From Micromonospora sp. FIMYZ51 (GTDB lineage: Bacteria > Actinomycetota > Actinomycetes > Mycobacteriales > Micromonosporaceae), in the NCBI RefSeq assembly GCF_038246755.1, contig NZ_CP134706.1, positions 1,488,001-1,552,000 of the forward strand: a stretch of 64,000 nucleotides of DNA, given 5' to 3'. A model generated the notes under the pieces. It worked only from the letters and a program-made list of their open reading frames with translations. It did no database searches and was not told the DNA's origin. The first letter of the stretch is position 1. Every line of letters begins with the position of its first letter. The translations under genes and the position numbers were made by a program. Shown here piece by piece: positions 1-7,463 of the stretch.

Positions 1-1359
1 CCGGCCGCCACCGCCCGGGGTGTCATGGTCGTCAACGCCCCCACCTCCAACATCGTCTCCGCCGCCGAGCAGGCGGTCGCGCTGCTGCTCGCGGTCGCCC
101 GCAACACCGCAAGCGCCAGCGCCGCGCTCAAGGCGGGGGAGTGGAAGCGCTCGAAGTACACCGGCGTCGAGATCCAGGGCAAGACCGTCGGCGTGGTCGG
201 CCTCGGCCGCATCGGCGTGCTGTTCGCGCAGCGCATCGCCGCGTTCGGCACCCGGCTGATCGCGTACGACCCGTACATCCAGCCGGCCCGGGCCGCGCAG
301 CTCGGGGTACGCCTGGTCGGGCTGGAGGAGCTGCTGCGGGAGAGCGACTTCATCTCGATCCACCTGCCGAAGACCCCGGAGACCGTGGGCCTGATCGGTG
401 AGAAGGAACTGTCGATCGTCAAGCCGGGCGTACGGATCGTCAACGCCGCGCGCGGCGGCCTGATCGACGAGCAGGCCCTCGCCGACGCGCTCGCCGAGGG
501 CCGGGTCGGCGGTGCCGGGGTGGACGTGTACGCCAAGGAGCCCTGCACCTCCTCGCCGCTGTTCGCCTTCGACAACGTGGTGGCCACCCCGCACCTGGGC
601 GCCTCCACCGCCGAGGCGCAGGACAAGGCGGGTCTGGCCGTGGCGAAGAGCGTGAAGCTGGCGTTGCAGGGCGAATTCGTGCCGGACGCGGTGAACGTGC
701 AGGCCGGTGGCGTGGTCGCCGAGGACGTCCGCCCGCTGCTGCCGCTGGCCGAGAAGCTCGGCCGCGCCTTCACCGCGCTGGCCGGCGGCGTCGCCGCAAG
801 CGTCACCATCGAGGTGCGGGGCGAGATCGTCGACCACGACGTCTCGGTGCTCAAGCTCGCCGCGACCAAGGGGCTGTTCAGCTCGGTGGTCGAGGAGCAG
901 GTGACCTACGTCAACGCGCCGCACCTGGCCGCCCAGCGCGGGGTCGAGGTGACGCTGACCACGCAGACCGAGACCGTGGAGCACCCGGTCCTGGTGACCG
1001 TACGCGGCGCGCTGCCCGACGGCCGCACGGTGAGCGTCTCCGGCACGGTGACCCACGCCGGCAGCCGGGACCTGCTCAAGCTGACCGAGGTGGACGGCTT
1101 CGACGTGGAGATCGGCGCGGAGGGCATCCTGCTCTTCCTGCGCTACGCCGACCGTCCGGGGGTGGTCGGCACCGTGGGCACCCTGCTCGGTGAGGCCGGC
1201 ATCAACATCGCGGCGATGCAGGTGGCCCGGCGCGAGGCCGGCGGCGAGACGCTGATGACCCTCACCGTCGACCAGGCGCTCGGTGCGGACCTGCTCACCT
1301 CGGCCGCCGACTCCATCGGCGCGACCGCGGCCAGCGCGGCCGACCTGCGCGACGAGTAG
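1..1359 (+). CDS. serA: D-3-phosphoglycerate dehydrogenase (5' end outside the window)
   Basis: First step of the phosphorylated serine pathway, oxidising 3-phosphoglycerate with NAD+ in the cytosol. The frame is open from base 1, so the start lies upstream; about 452 codons are visible of a family length near 530. The Rossmann nucleotide motif (VGLGRIGVLFAQRI) lies near bases 199-240 and the dehydrogenase motif NAARGGLIDEQAL near 439-477. The C-terminal third fits the long SerA form with an intervening domain and a final ACT domain (RPGVVGTVGTLLGEAGIN, about 1153-1206), the usual site of serine feedback. A perfect hairpin follows 16 bases after the stop. Identification is firm. Confidence 0.97.
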   Translation, partial: PAATARGVMVVNAPTSNIVSAAEQAVALLLAVARNTASASAALKAGEWKRSKYTGVEIQGKTVGVVGLGRIGVLFAQRIAAFGTRLIAYDPYIQPARAAQLGVRLVGLEELLRESDFISIHLPKTPETVGLIGEKELSIVKPGVRIVNAARGGLIDEQALADALAEGRVGGAGVDVYAKEPCTSSPLFAFDNVVATPHLGASTAEAQDKAGLAVAKSVKLALQGEFVPDAVNVQAGGVVAEDVRPLLPLAEKLGRAFTALAGGVAASVTIEVRGEIVDHDVSVLKLAATKGLFSSVVEEQVTYVNAPHLAAQRGVEVTLTTQTETVEHPVLVTVRGALPDGRTVSVSGTVTHAGSRDLLKLTEVDGFDVEIGAEGILLFLRYADRPGVVGTVGTLLGEAGINIAAMQVARREAGGETLMTLTVDQALGADLLTSAADSIGATAASAADLRDE

Positions 1360-1375
1360 TCCACGCACGACCGGT

Positions 1376-1403
1376 AGGGGCCCGACCTCATGGTCGGGCC
1401 CCT
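1376..1403 (+). terminator. Terminator hairpin after serA
   Basis: A perfect 12-bp stem (AGGGGCCCGACC with its complement) and a 4-base TCAT loop start 16 bases after the serA stop. No U tract follows, which is common for actinobacterial terminators. Confidence 0.75.
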
Positions 1404-1439
1404 CGTCGTCGCGCGGGGCTCTGCGGGCTGCCGCGCGGT

Positions 1440-1799
1440 TCAGCCGGGCAGGCGGGCTGCCGGCGGCGGATAGACCGAACCGTCCTGGGCGTCGAAGAGC
1501 ATCAGCCGACACTCACCGGCCAGCCGCTCGATGTCGAGCAGCACCTGATCGGCGCAGGCCGGATCCAGGTTCAGTTCGATGTGGTCGGCCGCCGTGTGCA
1601 GGGGCGTGACCGCCCAGGGGCTGCCCGGACCCGCCGCGCGCTCGGGGTAACTGGCGGTGATCGCCCGATAGAAGGCGACCAGTCGCGGGTCCGGTTGGCG
1701 CTGGAGGTGCTGGCCCTGCCGGCACCGCTGCACCGCCGCTCGCACGTCCTCGGGCGTCGCCCTGTCCGCCAGGGCCCACACGCTCAGATCGAAACTCAC
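1440..1799 (-). CDS. Hypothetical protein (119 aa)
   Basis: I do not recognise this family by name. The protein opens with MSFDLSVWALADRATPEDV and is a soluble alpha/beta-looking sequence with no signal peptide, membrane segment or obvious catalytic motif. Short actinobacterial proteins that begin with a similar 'FDLxVW' stretch are familiar to me, but I know no function for them. The GTG at 1799 was chosen because the sequence turns protein-like there; the frame stays open much further upstream without protein-like composition. It converges with serA and precedes a 416-base gene-free stretch. No clear Shine-Dalgarno sequence is seen. Confidence 0.6.
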   Translation of the reverse strand: MSFDLSVWALADRATPEDVRAAVQRCRQGQHLQRQPDPRLVAFYRAITASYPERAAGPGSPWAVTPLHTAADHIELNLDPACADQVLLDIERLAGECRLMLFDAQDGSVYPPPAARLPG

Positions 1800-2215
1800 G
1801 GCGGACAGCGTGCCATCCGCACTTTCCCTTGTCGAAAACGCCCCGGCTGCCGGGTGGTCCAGGGTGGAACGGTGCCGGGATGTCCTGTGTGGACCCCTTG
1901 CCGTAAATCGCGTCAATTCGATAGCGTACGCAGGCGGTTGCTGGCCGCGCCCGTGGCGCCGGCCCGTCTTCGGGTGGCGAGGTTGACGCACCGGCCGACC
2001 AGTCCCGCACCCCTCGATTGCGCGAGCCACGCGCACTCGTCGCCGACCGGCCCCCACGGTCGTTGCCGCGACCGTGGGGGCCGATCGCTGCACTCGGCCG
2101 CAGTCGATCGTCGTCCGCGACACCCGTGCACATTTCTGCTGCCGTCCGGTCTCTGCTGCCGTCCGGCAGCGAGCGCCGATGCCGTCGGTGCGCCGGTGGG
2201 TGGGGTGTGTCGGCC
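1800..2215. other. Gene-free stretch between two minus-strand genes
   Basis: No convincing gene. It holds the hairpin at 2048-2083 and a 15-bp direct repeat TCTGCTGCCGTCCGG at 2135-2149 and 2152-2166 (17-bp period). The part near 1890-1930 is poorer in GC than its surroundings (GTAAATCGCGTCAATTCG) and could hold the promoter of the 119-aa gene, but no clear hexamer pair is seen. Confidence 0.5.
2048..2083 (-). terminator. Strong hairpin downstream of apbE
   Basis: A perfect 15-bp inverted repeat (CGGCCCCCACGGTCG type arms) around a 6-base loop, with three further pairs outside one mismatch. It lies 133 bases after the apbE stop in the direction of transcription, so a terminator role is likely. 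It has no U run. Confidence 0.6.
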
Positions 2216-3061
2216 TCAGCGGCGGGCGGCGAGCAGCACCCGGTACTCGGATCCGGGGCCGAACCAGTCCAGTCCGGCCGGGCCGGCGGCGTAGAGGGCG
2301 GTGGCGTAGGCGTCGGCCACCGCCAGATCCGGGCCGATCACGGTGGCGGCGACGAGTTGGTCGGCCGGTGCGCCGGTGTGCGGGTCCACCACGTGGCCCT
2401 GCCGGCCGGTGACCCCGGAGGTGCCGATCGCGCCGCTGGTCAGCTCCAATACCAGTGGCGCGCGTCGGCGGTCGGTCGGATGGTGTACCGCGACCCGCCA
2501 CGGGCCACCGTGCGCCGCGTGGCCGCGTACCGTCAGGTCGGCGCCGGTGAGCACGGCGTAGTCGTGGATGCCCGCGGCGCGCAACCGGGCCGCCGCTCGC
2601 TCGACGGCCCAGCCGCCGAGCAGGCCGCCGGGGTCGAACCCACCGGGCACGGCCCAGGCGTCGAACCAGCCGTCGGTGGCCGCCCGCATCGCGGCGCACC
2701 GGTCCACCAGGTCCGCCAGCGGCGGGTACGACTCCGGGCTGATCTCGCCCCGGCGCAGCCGGGACACCAGACTGTCCGGGCGGTTCGGGCCGTAGGTGAG
2801 GTCGATCGCCCGCAGTTCGGCCACCGCGTCGCGCAGTGCCTCGCCAGTGCCCCGCCGGCCGACCCACTCCGGCGCGTTCAGTAGCAGGGTGTACTCCGCG
2901 GTCGAGGTGCGTACGGTGTGCCGGACGGCGATCCGGTCCCCGGCTACCAGGCCGGACCGGTCCGGGCGCCGGTCACGGGTGCCCAGCCGCAGGTCGGGCC
3001 GACGGTAGCGGAAGGCGGCCGGATCCACCCAACGGGTTCGTGGCTGCTCGTCGGTCCACAT
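2216..3061 (-). CDS. apbE: FAD:protein FMN transferase (ApbE family), cytoplasmic form
   Basis: ApbE enzymes attach FMN from FAD to a threonine of target flavoproteins using Mg2+. The 281-aa product has the family motifs VAVHHP, the GAIGTSG stretch, GHVVDPHTGAP (the conserved His-x-x-Asp-Pro) and near the C-terminus DAYATALYAAG, which matches the metal-binding D-x3-T/A segment. It lacks the N-terminal signal or lipobox of many homologues and is shorter than the usual 330-350 aa, so it should act in the cytosol. ATG 3061 was chosen because a GAGGGAGG ribosome site sits just upstream. No obvious flavoprotein target lies next to it. Confidence 0.85.
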   Translation of the reverse strand: MWTDEQPRTRWVDPAAFRYRRPDLRLGTRDRRPDRSGLVAGDRIAVRHTVRTSTAEYTLLLNAPEWVGRRGTGEALRDAVAELRAIDLTYGPNRPDSLVSRLRRGEISPESYPPLADLVDRCAAMRAATDGWFDAWAVPGGFDPGGLLGGWAVERAAARLRAAGIHDYAVLTGADLTVRGHAAHGGPWRVAVHHPTDRRRAPLVLELTSGAIGTSGVTGRQGHVVDPHTGAPADQLVAATVIGPDLAVADAYATALYAAGPAGLDWFGPGSEYRVLLAARR

Positions 3062-3279
3062 CGCCTCGTCCCTCCCTCGACGTTCCGCCACGCCGTCGTG
3101 GTGGTCGCCCCCCGGGCCAGCCGGCCCGTCGAGGATCACGCTAGGCAGCGCAGATGACCGCTGCATGAATGCGTGCTGGGATTCTGCTGTGCGTTCCGCT
3201 TCCCGAAAAGTGGAACATTCGTACCGGGACGCGGGACGGCAGCGTACCGTCGAGCCACACGAGCGAAGGAGCTGACGAC

Positions 3280-4311
3280 GTGGCACGGATCGCGGTGGTG
3301 GCCGGGGACGGGATCGGACCTGAGGTGGTCGCGGAGGCCCGCAAGGTCATTGACGCGGTGCTGCCCGGGGTCGAGGCCACCGAGTACGACCTCGGTGCGG
3401 CACGTTACCACCGCACCGGCGAGGTGCTGCCCGACTCCGTGCTGACCGAGCTGGCCGGGCACGACGCCATCCTGCTCGGTGCCGTCGGCGACCCGACCGT
3501 CCCGCCCGGTGTGCTGGAGCGGGGCCTGCTGCTGAAGCTGCGCTTCGCCTTCGACCAGTACGTCAACCTCCGGCCGTCGCGGCTCTGGCCGGGCGTGTCC
3601 AGCCCGCTGGCCACCGTCAAGTCGGGCGAGGTCGACCTGGTGGTCGTCCGGGAGGGCACCGAGGGGCTCTACGCGGGGGCCGGCGGTGCGCTGCACCGGG
3701 GCACCCCCGCCGAGATCGCCACCGAGGAGAGCCTGAACACCCGGCACGGAGTCCAGCGGGTGGTCCGGGACGCCTTCGCCCGCGCCAAGCGGCGCGAGCG
3801 GCGCAAGGTGACCCTGGTGCACAAGACCAACGTGCTCACCCACGCCGGCTCGCTGTGGGCCCGCACCTTCGAGGCGGTAGCCGCCGAGCACCCCGACGTG
3901 GCCACCGAGTACCAGCACGTCGACGCCGCCGCGATGTTCCTGGTGACCCAGCCCCAGCGCTACGACGTGGTGGTCACCGACAACCTCTTCGGCGACATCC
4001 TGACCGACATCGCCGCCGCGGTGACCGGCGGGATCGGGCTGGCCGCCAGCGGCAGCATCAACCCCGACGGGGCGTACCCGTCGATGTTCGAGCCGGTGCA
4101 CGGCTCCGCGCCGGACATCGCCGGTCGCGGGGTGGCCGACCCGGTCGCCGCCATCCTCTCCGGCGCGCTGCTGCTCGACCAGCTCGGGCACGCCGACGCC
4201 GCGGCCCGGATCACCGCCGCGGTCAGCGCGGAGCTGGCCGCCCGCGGCCCGGCGGCGACTCTGCGTACCGCCGAGGTAGGCGACCGGATCGCGGCGCAGG
4301 TAGCCGGCTGA
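3280..4311 (+). CDS. leuB: 3-isopropylmalate dehydrogenase
   Basis: Third step of leucine synthesis: NAD-dependent oxidation and decarboxylation of 3-isopropylmalate in the cytosol. The 343-aa length fits. Motifs are GDGIGPEVV at the N-terminus, the catalytic-region stretch [18 protein letters not shown] with its metal-binding aspartates, and [18 protein letters not shown] near residues 270-287. The GTG at 3280 has GAAGGAG eight bases upstream; a longer open frame from 3169 has no such site. It is divergent from apbE, sharing a 218-base gap, and is followed by ilvE 194 bases on, so branched-chain genes sit side by side here. Assignment is firm. Confidence 0.96.
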   Translation: MARIAVVAGDGIGPEVVAEARKVIDAVLPGVEATEYDLGAARYHRTGEVLPDSVLTELAGHDAILLGAVGDPTVPPGVLERGLLLKLRFAFDQYVNLRPSRLWPGVSSPLATVKSGEVDLVVVREGTEGLYAGAGGALHRGTPAEIATEESLNTRHGVQRVVRDAFARAKRRERRKVTLVHKTNVLTHAGSLWARTFEAVAAEHPDVATEYQHVDAAAMFLVTQPQRYDVVVTDNLFGDILTDIAAAVTGGIGLAASGSINPDGAYPSMFEPVHGSAPDIAGRGVADPVAAILSGALLLDQLGHADAAARITAAVSAELAARGPAATLRTAEVGDRIAAQVAG

Positions 4312-4505
4312 GCCGACGCGCCGCCGGTGAGCTTCGAGTGGCGGGCCGCCGCCGTCGGTGGCCTGCTCCGCCGGCTACCGGCCGTCGTCTTCCTACCGAC
4401 CGGTCGACCTACCCGCTGAACGACCGTTCGGGGTAAGTTTTCTGGCACATACGTTTCCGGTGTGCGGCTGCGCGCATGCCGTGGTCCCTCAGGGAGGTCA
4501 GCGCG

Positions 4506-5603
4506 ATGAGCGGTGGTGACAAGATCGACTTCGAGATCCGTCCGAATCCCGCGCCGGTATCCGCCACCGACCGGGCCGCCCTGCTGGCCAACCCCGGGTT
4601 CGGTCGGGTCTTCACCGACCACATGGTCACTATCCGCTACGCCGAGGGCAAGGGCTGGTACGACGCCCGGGTCGAGGCTCGTGCGCCGATCCCGATGGAT
4701 CCGGCCAGTGCCGTGCTGCACTATGCGCAGGAGATCTTCGAGGGGATGAAGGCGTACCGCGCCGCCGACGGCGGGGTGACCATGTTCCGCCCGTACGCCA
4801 ACGCGGCCCGCTTCAACACCTCCGCCGCCCGGATGGCGATGCCGGAGCTGCCGGAGGAGACCTTCGTCGACTCGCTGCGCCGGCTGATCGAGATCGACCG
4901 CGAGTGGATCCCCGACGGCGAGGACGGCAGCCTCTACCTGCGGCCGTTCATGTTCGCCAGCGAGGTCTTCCTCGGCGTCCGACCGGCGAACGAGTACCTC
5001 TACGCGGTGATCGCCTCACCGGTGGGCGCGTACTTCGCCGGCGGGGTCAAGCCGGTCACGGTCTGGGTCTCGCCCGACTACACCCGGGCCGCGCCGGGCG
5101 GCACCGGTGCGGCCAAGTGCGGCGGCAACTACGCCGCCTCGCTGGCCGCCCAGGCCCAGGCCATCGAGCACGGCTGCGACCAGGTGGTCTTCCTGGACGC
5201 GGTGGAGCGCAGCTACGTCGACGAGCTGGGCGGGATGAACATCTTCTTCGTCTACGACGACGGCTCGATCGCCACCCCGCCGCTGACCGGCACCATCCTG
5301 CCCGGCATCACCCGGGAGTCGGTGATCGCCTTGGCCGAGGCGACCGGGCACCAGGTGCAGGAGCGGCCGGTGAGCTTCGCCGAGTGGCAGGCCGACGCCG
5401 CCAGCGGTCGGCTCCGCGAGGTCTTCGCCTGCGGCACCGCCGCGGTGATCACCCCGATCGGCGGGGTGCGCTTCCCCGACGGTGAGTTCGCCGTGGCCGG
5501 CGGCGAGCCCGGCACGATCACCATGGCCCTGCGCCAGCAGCTGATCGACCTCCAGCGCGGCAAGGCCGCCGACCCCCACAACTGGGTGCACCGCATCTTC
5601 TGA
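4506..5603 (+). CDS. ilvE: Branched-chain amino-acid aminotransferase
   Basis: Fold-type IV PLP enzyme that makes the last transamination to leucine, isoleucine and valine. It has 365 aa, normal for the actinobacterial form. The PLP lysine is in GTGAAKCGGNYAASL; YLRPFMFASEVFLGVRP and the late FACGTAAVITPIGGV stretch are typical. ATG 4506 is chosen over an in-frame ATG at 4476 because AGGGAGG lies eight bases upstream. The 194-base gap after leuB suggests its own promoter. A 52-bp palindromic element begins six bases after the stop. Confidence 0.95.
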   Translation: MSGGDKIDFEIRPNPAPVSATDRAALLANPGFGRVFTDHMVTIRYAEGKGWYDARVEARAPIPMDPASAVLHYAQEIFEGMKAYRAADGGVTMFRPYANAARFNTSAARMAMPELPEETFVDSLRRLIEIDREWIPDGEDGSLYLRPFMFASEVFLGVRPANEYLYAVIASPVGAYFAGGVKPVTVWVSPDYTRAAPGGTGAAKCGGNYAASLAAQAQAIEHGCDQVVFLDAVERSYVDELGGMNIFFVYDDGSIATPPLTGTILPGITRESVIALAEATGHQVQERPVSFAEWQADAASGRLREVFACGTAAVITPIGGVRFPDGEFAVAGGEPGTITMALRQQLIDLQRGKAADPHNWVHRIF

Positions 5604-5608
5604 GGTGT

Positions 5609-5660
5609 AAGGAAGGGCCCCTTCTTAACGTCTGAGGTAGAGAAGGGGCCCCCTATTAAC
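5609..5660 (+). repeat. 52-bp double-palindrome element, copy A
   Basis: Two AGGAAGGGCCCCTTNTTAAC-like half units, each centred on a G/C palindrome, are separated by 11 bases (GTCTGAGGTAG). Three more copies of exactly 52 bp lie at 40867, 41465 and 45429. This copy is the most diverged; its second half reads AGAAGGGGCCCCCTATTAAC. It directly follows ilvE and could also act as a terminator. Confidence 0.85.
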
Positions 5661-5665
5661 GCCTC

Positions 5666-5725
5666 GGCTCGCCTGAGCTCGGCTCGCCTGAGCTCGGCTC
5701 GCCTGAGCTCGGCTCGCCTGAGCTC
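5666..5725 (+). repeat. 15-bp tandem repeat, four copies
   Basis: Four identical copies of GGCTCGCCTGAGCTC followed by degenerate GGCTC units up to about 5745. It lies between the convergent ilvE and phosphatase genes, directly after the 52-bp element. Each unit contains the palindrome GAGCTC. Confidence 0.9.
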
Positions 5726-5766
5726 GGCTCGGCTCGGCTGGCTCGGCCGGGGCTTCGTCAGCGGCG

Positions 5767-6507
5767 CTAGTCGAGCAGGTGGGTGCGGAGCGCGGCGAGC
5801 TGGCCGTCGGTGACCCCGGCGTGCCGGAGGTAGCCCTCGACGGAGCCGTGCCCCTCGCGGATCTCCGCCAGGAAGAGCAGCATCGTCTCCGCCGGCGAGG
5901 CGAGGAAGGGTGGCGGCACCTCCGGGGCGTCCGGGAAGGTGGCGGTGACCCAGGCGCTGAAGCGCTGCGATGCCTCGGCGGTCAGCGCGTAGTCCGCCGC
6001 GATGTCCGCGTCCTCGACGCCGAGCGCGGAGAGCGTCAGGCCGCAGACGATGCCGGTACGGTCCTTGCCCGCGACGCAGTGCACCACCACCGGTGCGTTG
6101 GCGCTGTCCGCGATCAGGCCGATCGCCTGGGCCAGCCCGGCGGTGCCGGTACGGGCCAGGTCGGCGTACCGGTCGGCGAGGTAGCGGGCGAGGTCACCGC
6201 CCGACTGGTACGGCTGCTGGCTCCAGTCCGCGTGCTCGGGGTGGATGTGCCGGTAGCTCAGCCCGTCGAAGTCGGGGACCCGGCCGTCCCGCTCGACCTC
6301 GGTCGGGCGGCGCAGGTCGATGACGGTCCGTACGCCGAGCGACGTGAAGACGTCCCGGTCGGCGTCGTTGATGCGGTGCAGCGAGTCGGAGCGGTAGAGG
6401 CGGCCGGTGCGGACGGTGCGGCCGTCCCGGCTGCGGTAGCCGCCGACATCGCGGAAGTTGAAGGTCGTGGCGAACGGGATCCTGCGGGTTACCTCGGTGG
6501 CGTCCAC
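5767..6507 (-). CDS. Tyrosine/serine protein phosphatase family protein
   Basis: The 246-aa product carries the CX5R phosphatase loop HCVAGKDRTG at about residues 143-152 and the upstream FNFRDVGGYRSRDGR and LYRSD motifs typical of the PtpB-like 'Y_phosphatase3' family. These are cysteine phosphatases acting on phosphotyrosine or phosphoinositides; the substrate here is unknown. GTG 6507 was selected because TACCGT sits six bases upstream, fitting a leaderless transcript; the upstream extension is not conserved-looking. There is no signal peptide. It converges with ilvE across the repeat-rich gap. Confidence 0.82.
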   Translation of the reverse strand: MDATEVTRRIPFATTFNFRDVGGYRSRDGRTVRTGRLYRSDSLHRINDADRDVFTSLGVRTVIDLRRPTEVERDGRVPDFDGLSYRHIHPEHADWSQQPYQSGGDLARYLADRYADLARTGTAGLAQAIGLIADSANAPVVVHCVAGKDRTGIVCGLTLSALGVEDADIAADYALTAEASQRFSAWVTATFPDAPEVPPPFLASPAETMLLFLAEIREGHGSVEGYLRHAGVTDGQLAALRTHLLD

Positions 6508-6560
6508 CCTGACACGGTAGCGGCCGGTGGGGCGGTGCCCCACCGGCCGTCGCGCTCTCC

Positions 6561-6676
6561 CGCCGAAAGCTGCTCCATCGCGGAAGCGTCGGGCTGCCCC
6601 GCCGAAAGCTGGCGGGAAGCTGTCGGGCTCCGCCGCCGAAAGTCGCTCCAGCGCGGGGAAGCTGTCGGGCTGTCCC
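6561..6676. repeat. Degenerate tandem repeat, about three copies
   Basis: Three imperfect copies of 33-43 bp built from CGCCGAAAGC and GAAGCTGTCGGGCT, at about 6561-6600, 6601-6633 and 6634-6676, fill most of the gap upstream of the phosphatase gene. There is no coding signal. Confidence 0.6.
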
Positions 6677-6702
6677 GCCGGAGCAGGTGGCGGAGATTCA
6701 GG

Positions 6703-7161
6703 TCACCGCAGGTTGCCGGGCGGGGTGGCGGCGTACGTGTCGGAGTAGTAACCGCCCAGCTTGTCGCGGTACGCGGGGTCGGCGGCCGTCTCGTCGTACT
6801 CCGGCGCGGCCTTGATCTGGTCCTTGTTGCGGTCCACGTAGACCTTCTGCTCCTCGTGGTCCACGTGGTTCACGGTGCCGGCCGGCAGCATGACCTTCTT
6901 GCCGAAGATCCAAGGGCCGGTGTCGACCACCAGGTAGCTGCCGTTGACCTCGTTGCTGTCACTGTCGATCTTGCCGATCGAGCCGTCGGTGGCCTCGACC
7001 TTGTAGCCGATCAGGGTGCTGCCGGCGACGCCGGCCTCGTCCCGGTAGCTCCAGGGGTCGAAGTTGCCGGTGGGCGCGCCGCCCATGACAACCCCCTGGT
7101 CGACGCCGCGAAGGGCCGGGTCGGGCGTGGCCTGCGTGGTGTTCTGGTTGAGCTTGTCCAT
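6703..7161 (-). CDS. PRC-barrel domain protein
   Basis: The 152-aa soluble protein has a PRC-barrel-like core at about residues 50-125 (TLIGYKVEATDGSIGKIDS ... YLVVDTGPWIFGKKVMLP). PRC barrels occur in RimM, photosynthetic H subunits and many stress-related actinobacterial proteins. The acidic, Asn/Gln-rich N-terminus and the short C-terminal tail (GGYYSDTYAATPPGN) look disordered. ATG 7161 has AGGAGAG upstream. It is divergent from the cimA leader. A role in stress or envelope adaptation is only a guess; no partner gene is adjacent. Confidence 0.75.
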   Translation of the reverse strand: MDKLNQNTTQATPDPALRGVDQGVVMGGAPTGNFDPWSYRDEAGVAGSTLIGYKVEATDGSIGKIDSDSNEVNGSYLVVDTGPWIFGKKVMLPAGTVNHVDHEEQKVYVDRNKDQIKAAPEYDETAADPAYRDKLGGYYSDTYAATPPGNLR

Positions 7162-7337
7162 GGGAATCTCTCCTGCCTCGACTGCGTGAGTCGTCTCGGA
7201 GGAACGTGCTTCCTTGTCCCGAAAACTCCTACCCCGCCCGGCGGGTCCTACACACCCGGTCCGACCACGCGCGGGTGTCGTCCCGACATGTGGATTCCGC
7301 CTCCCAGAACCCCCCGTGAGGTGGCAGAGTGCAGAAC

Positions 7338-7370
7338 GTGACAAGCACCGCCCGCATTATTGGCAACTAG
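7338..7370 (+). CDS. Putative cimA leader peptide (VTSTARIIGN)
   Basis: A ten-codon frame GTG-ACA-AGC-ACC-GCC-CGC-ATT-ATT-GGC-AAC-TAG ends 30 bases before a U-tailed hairpin and 93 bases before cimA. Both isoleucine codons are ATT, rare in this GC-rich genome, and they are adjacent, as expected for a leader peptide sensing charged tRNA-Ile. CAGAGT seven bases upstream could be a -10 box giving a leaderless start; an in-frame GTG at 7329 is an alternative. Translation and regulation are inferred, not shown. Confidence 0.55.
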   Translation: MTSTARIIGN

Positions 7371-7399
7371 CGCGCCGGCCTTCCCTCCGCCGAGCGCGC

Positions 7400-7429
7400 A
7401 GACCTCCCGCAGCCGCGGGGGGTCTTTTT
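7400..7429 (+). terminator. Intrinsic terminator/attenuator in the cimA leader
   Basis: An 11-bp stem (AGACCTCCCGC paired with GCGGGGGGTCT, one G-U) with an AGCC loop is followed by a run of T and then GTTG. It is one of very few U-tailed hairpins in this window and lies upstream of, not after, a gene. A second hairpin (GCGCGC arms, 7370-7375 with 7394-7399) fills the space between the leader stop codon and this stem. Confidence 0.75.
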
Positions 7430-7463
7430 GTTGCGCTGGCCGGTGCCTGACGAAGGGATCTCC

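Noticed and set aside
1440..2867. Fusion of the 119-aa protein with upstream sequence in one 475-codon frame
   Set aside because: The upstream part is antisense to apbE and the intergenic hairpin, with non-protein-like composition.
4312..4505. T-box or attenuator upstream of ilvE
   Set aside because: No specifier loop, T-box sequence, leader peptide with repeated branched-chain codons or terminator could be found.
5609..5660. 52-bp element as a simple terminator of ilvE
   Set aside because: Another copy lies between divergent genes and another follows a separate perfect terminator, so termination cannot be its general role, although this copy may terminate too.
7309..7423. Pairing of 7309-7316 with the cimA terminator as a proven antiterminator
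   Set aside because: The match is perfect over eight bases, but the likely -10 box at 7325-7330 would put 7309-7316 outside the transcript, so I did not call it a feature.
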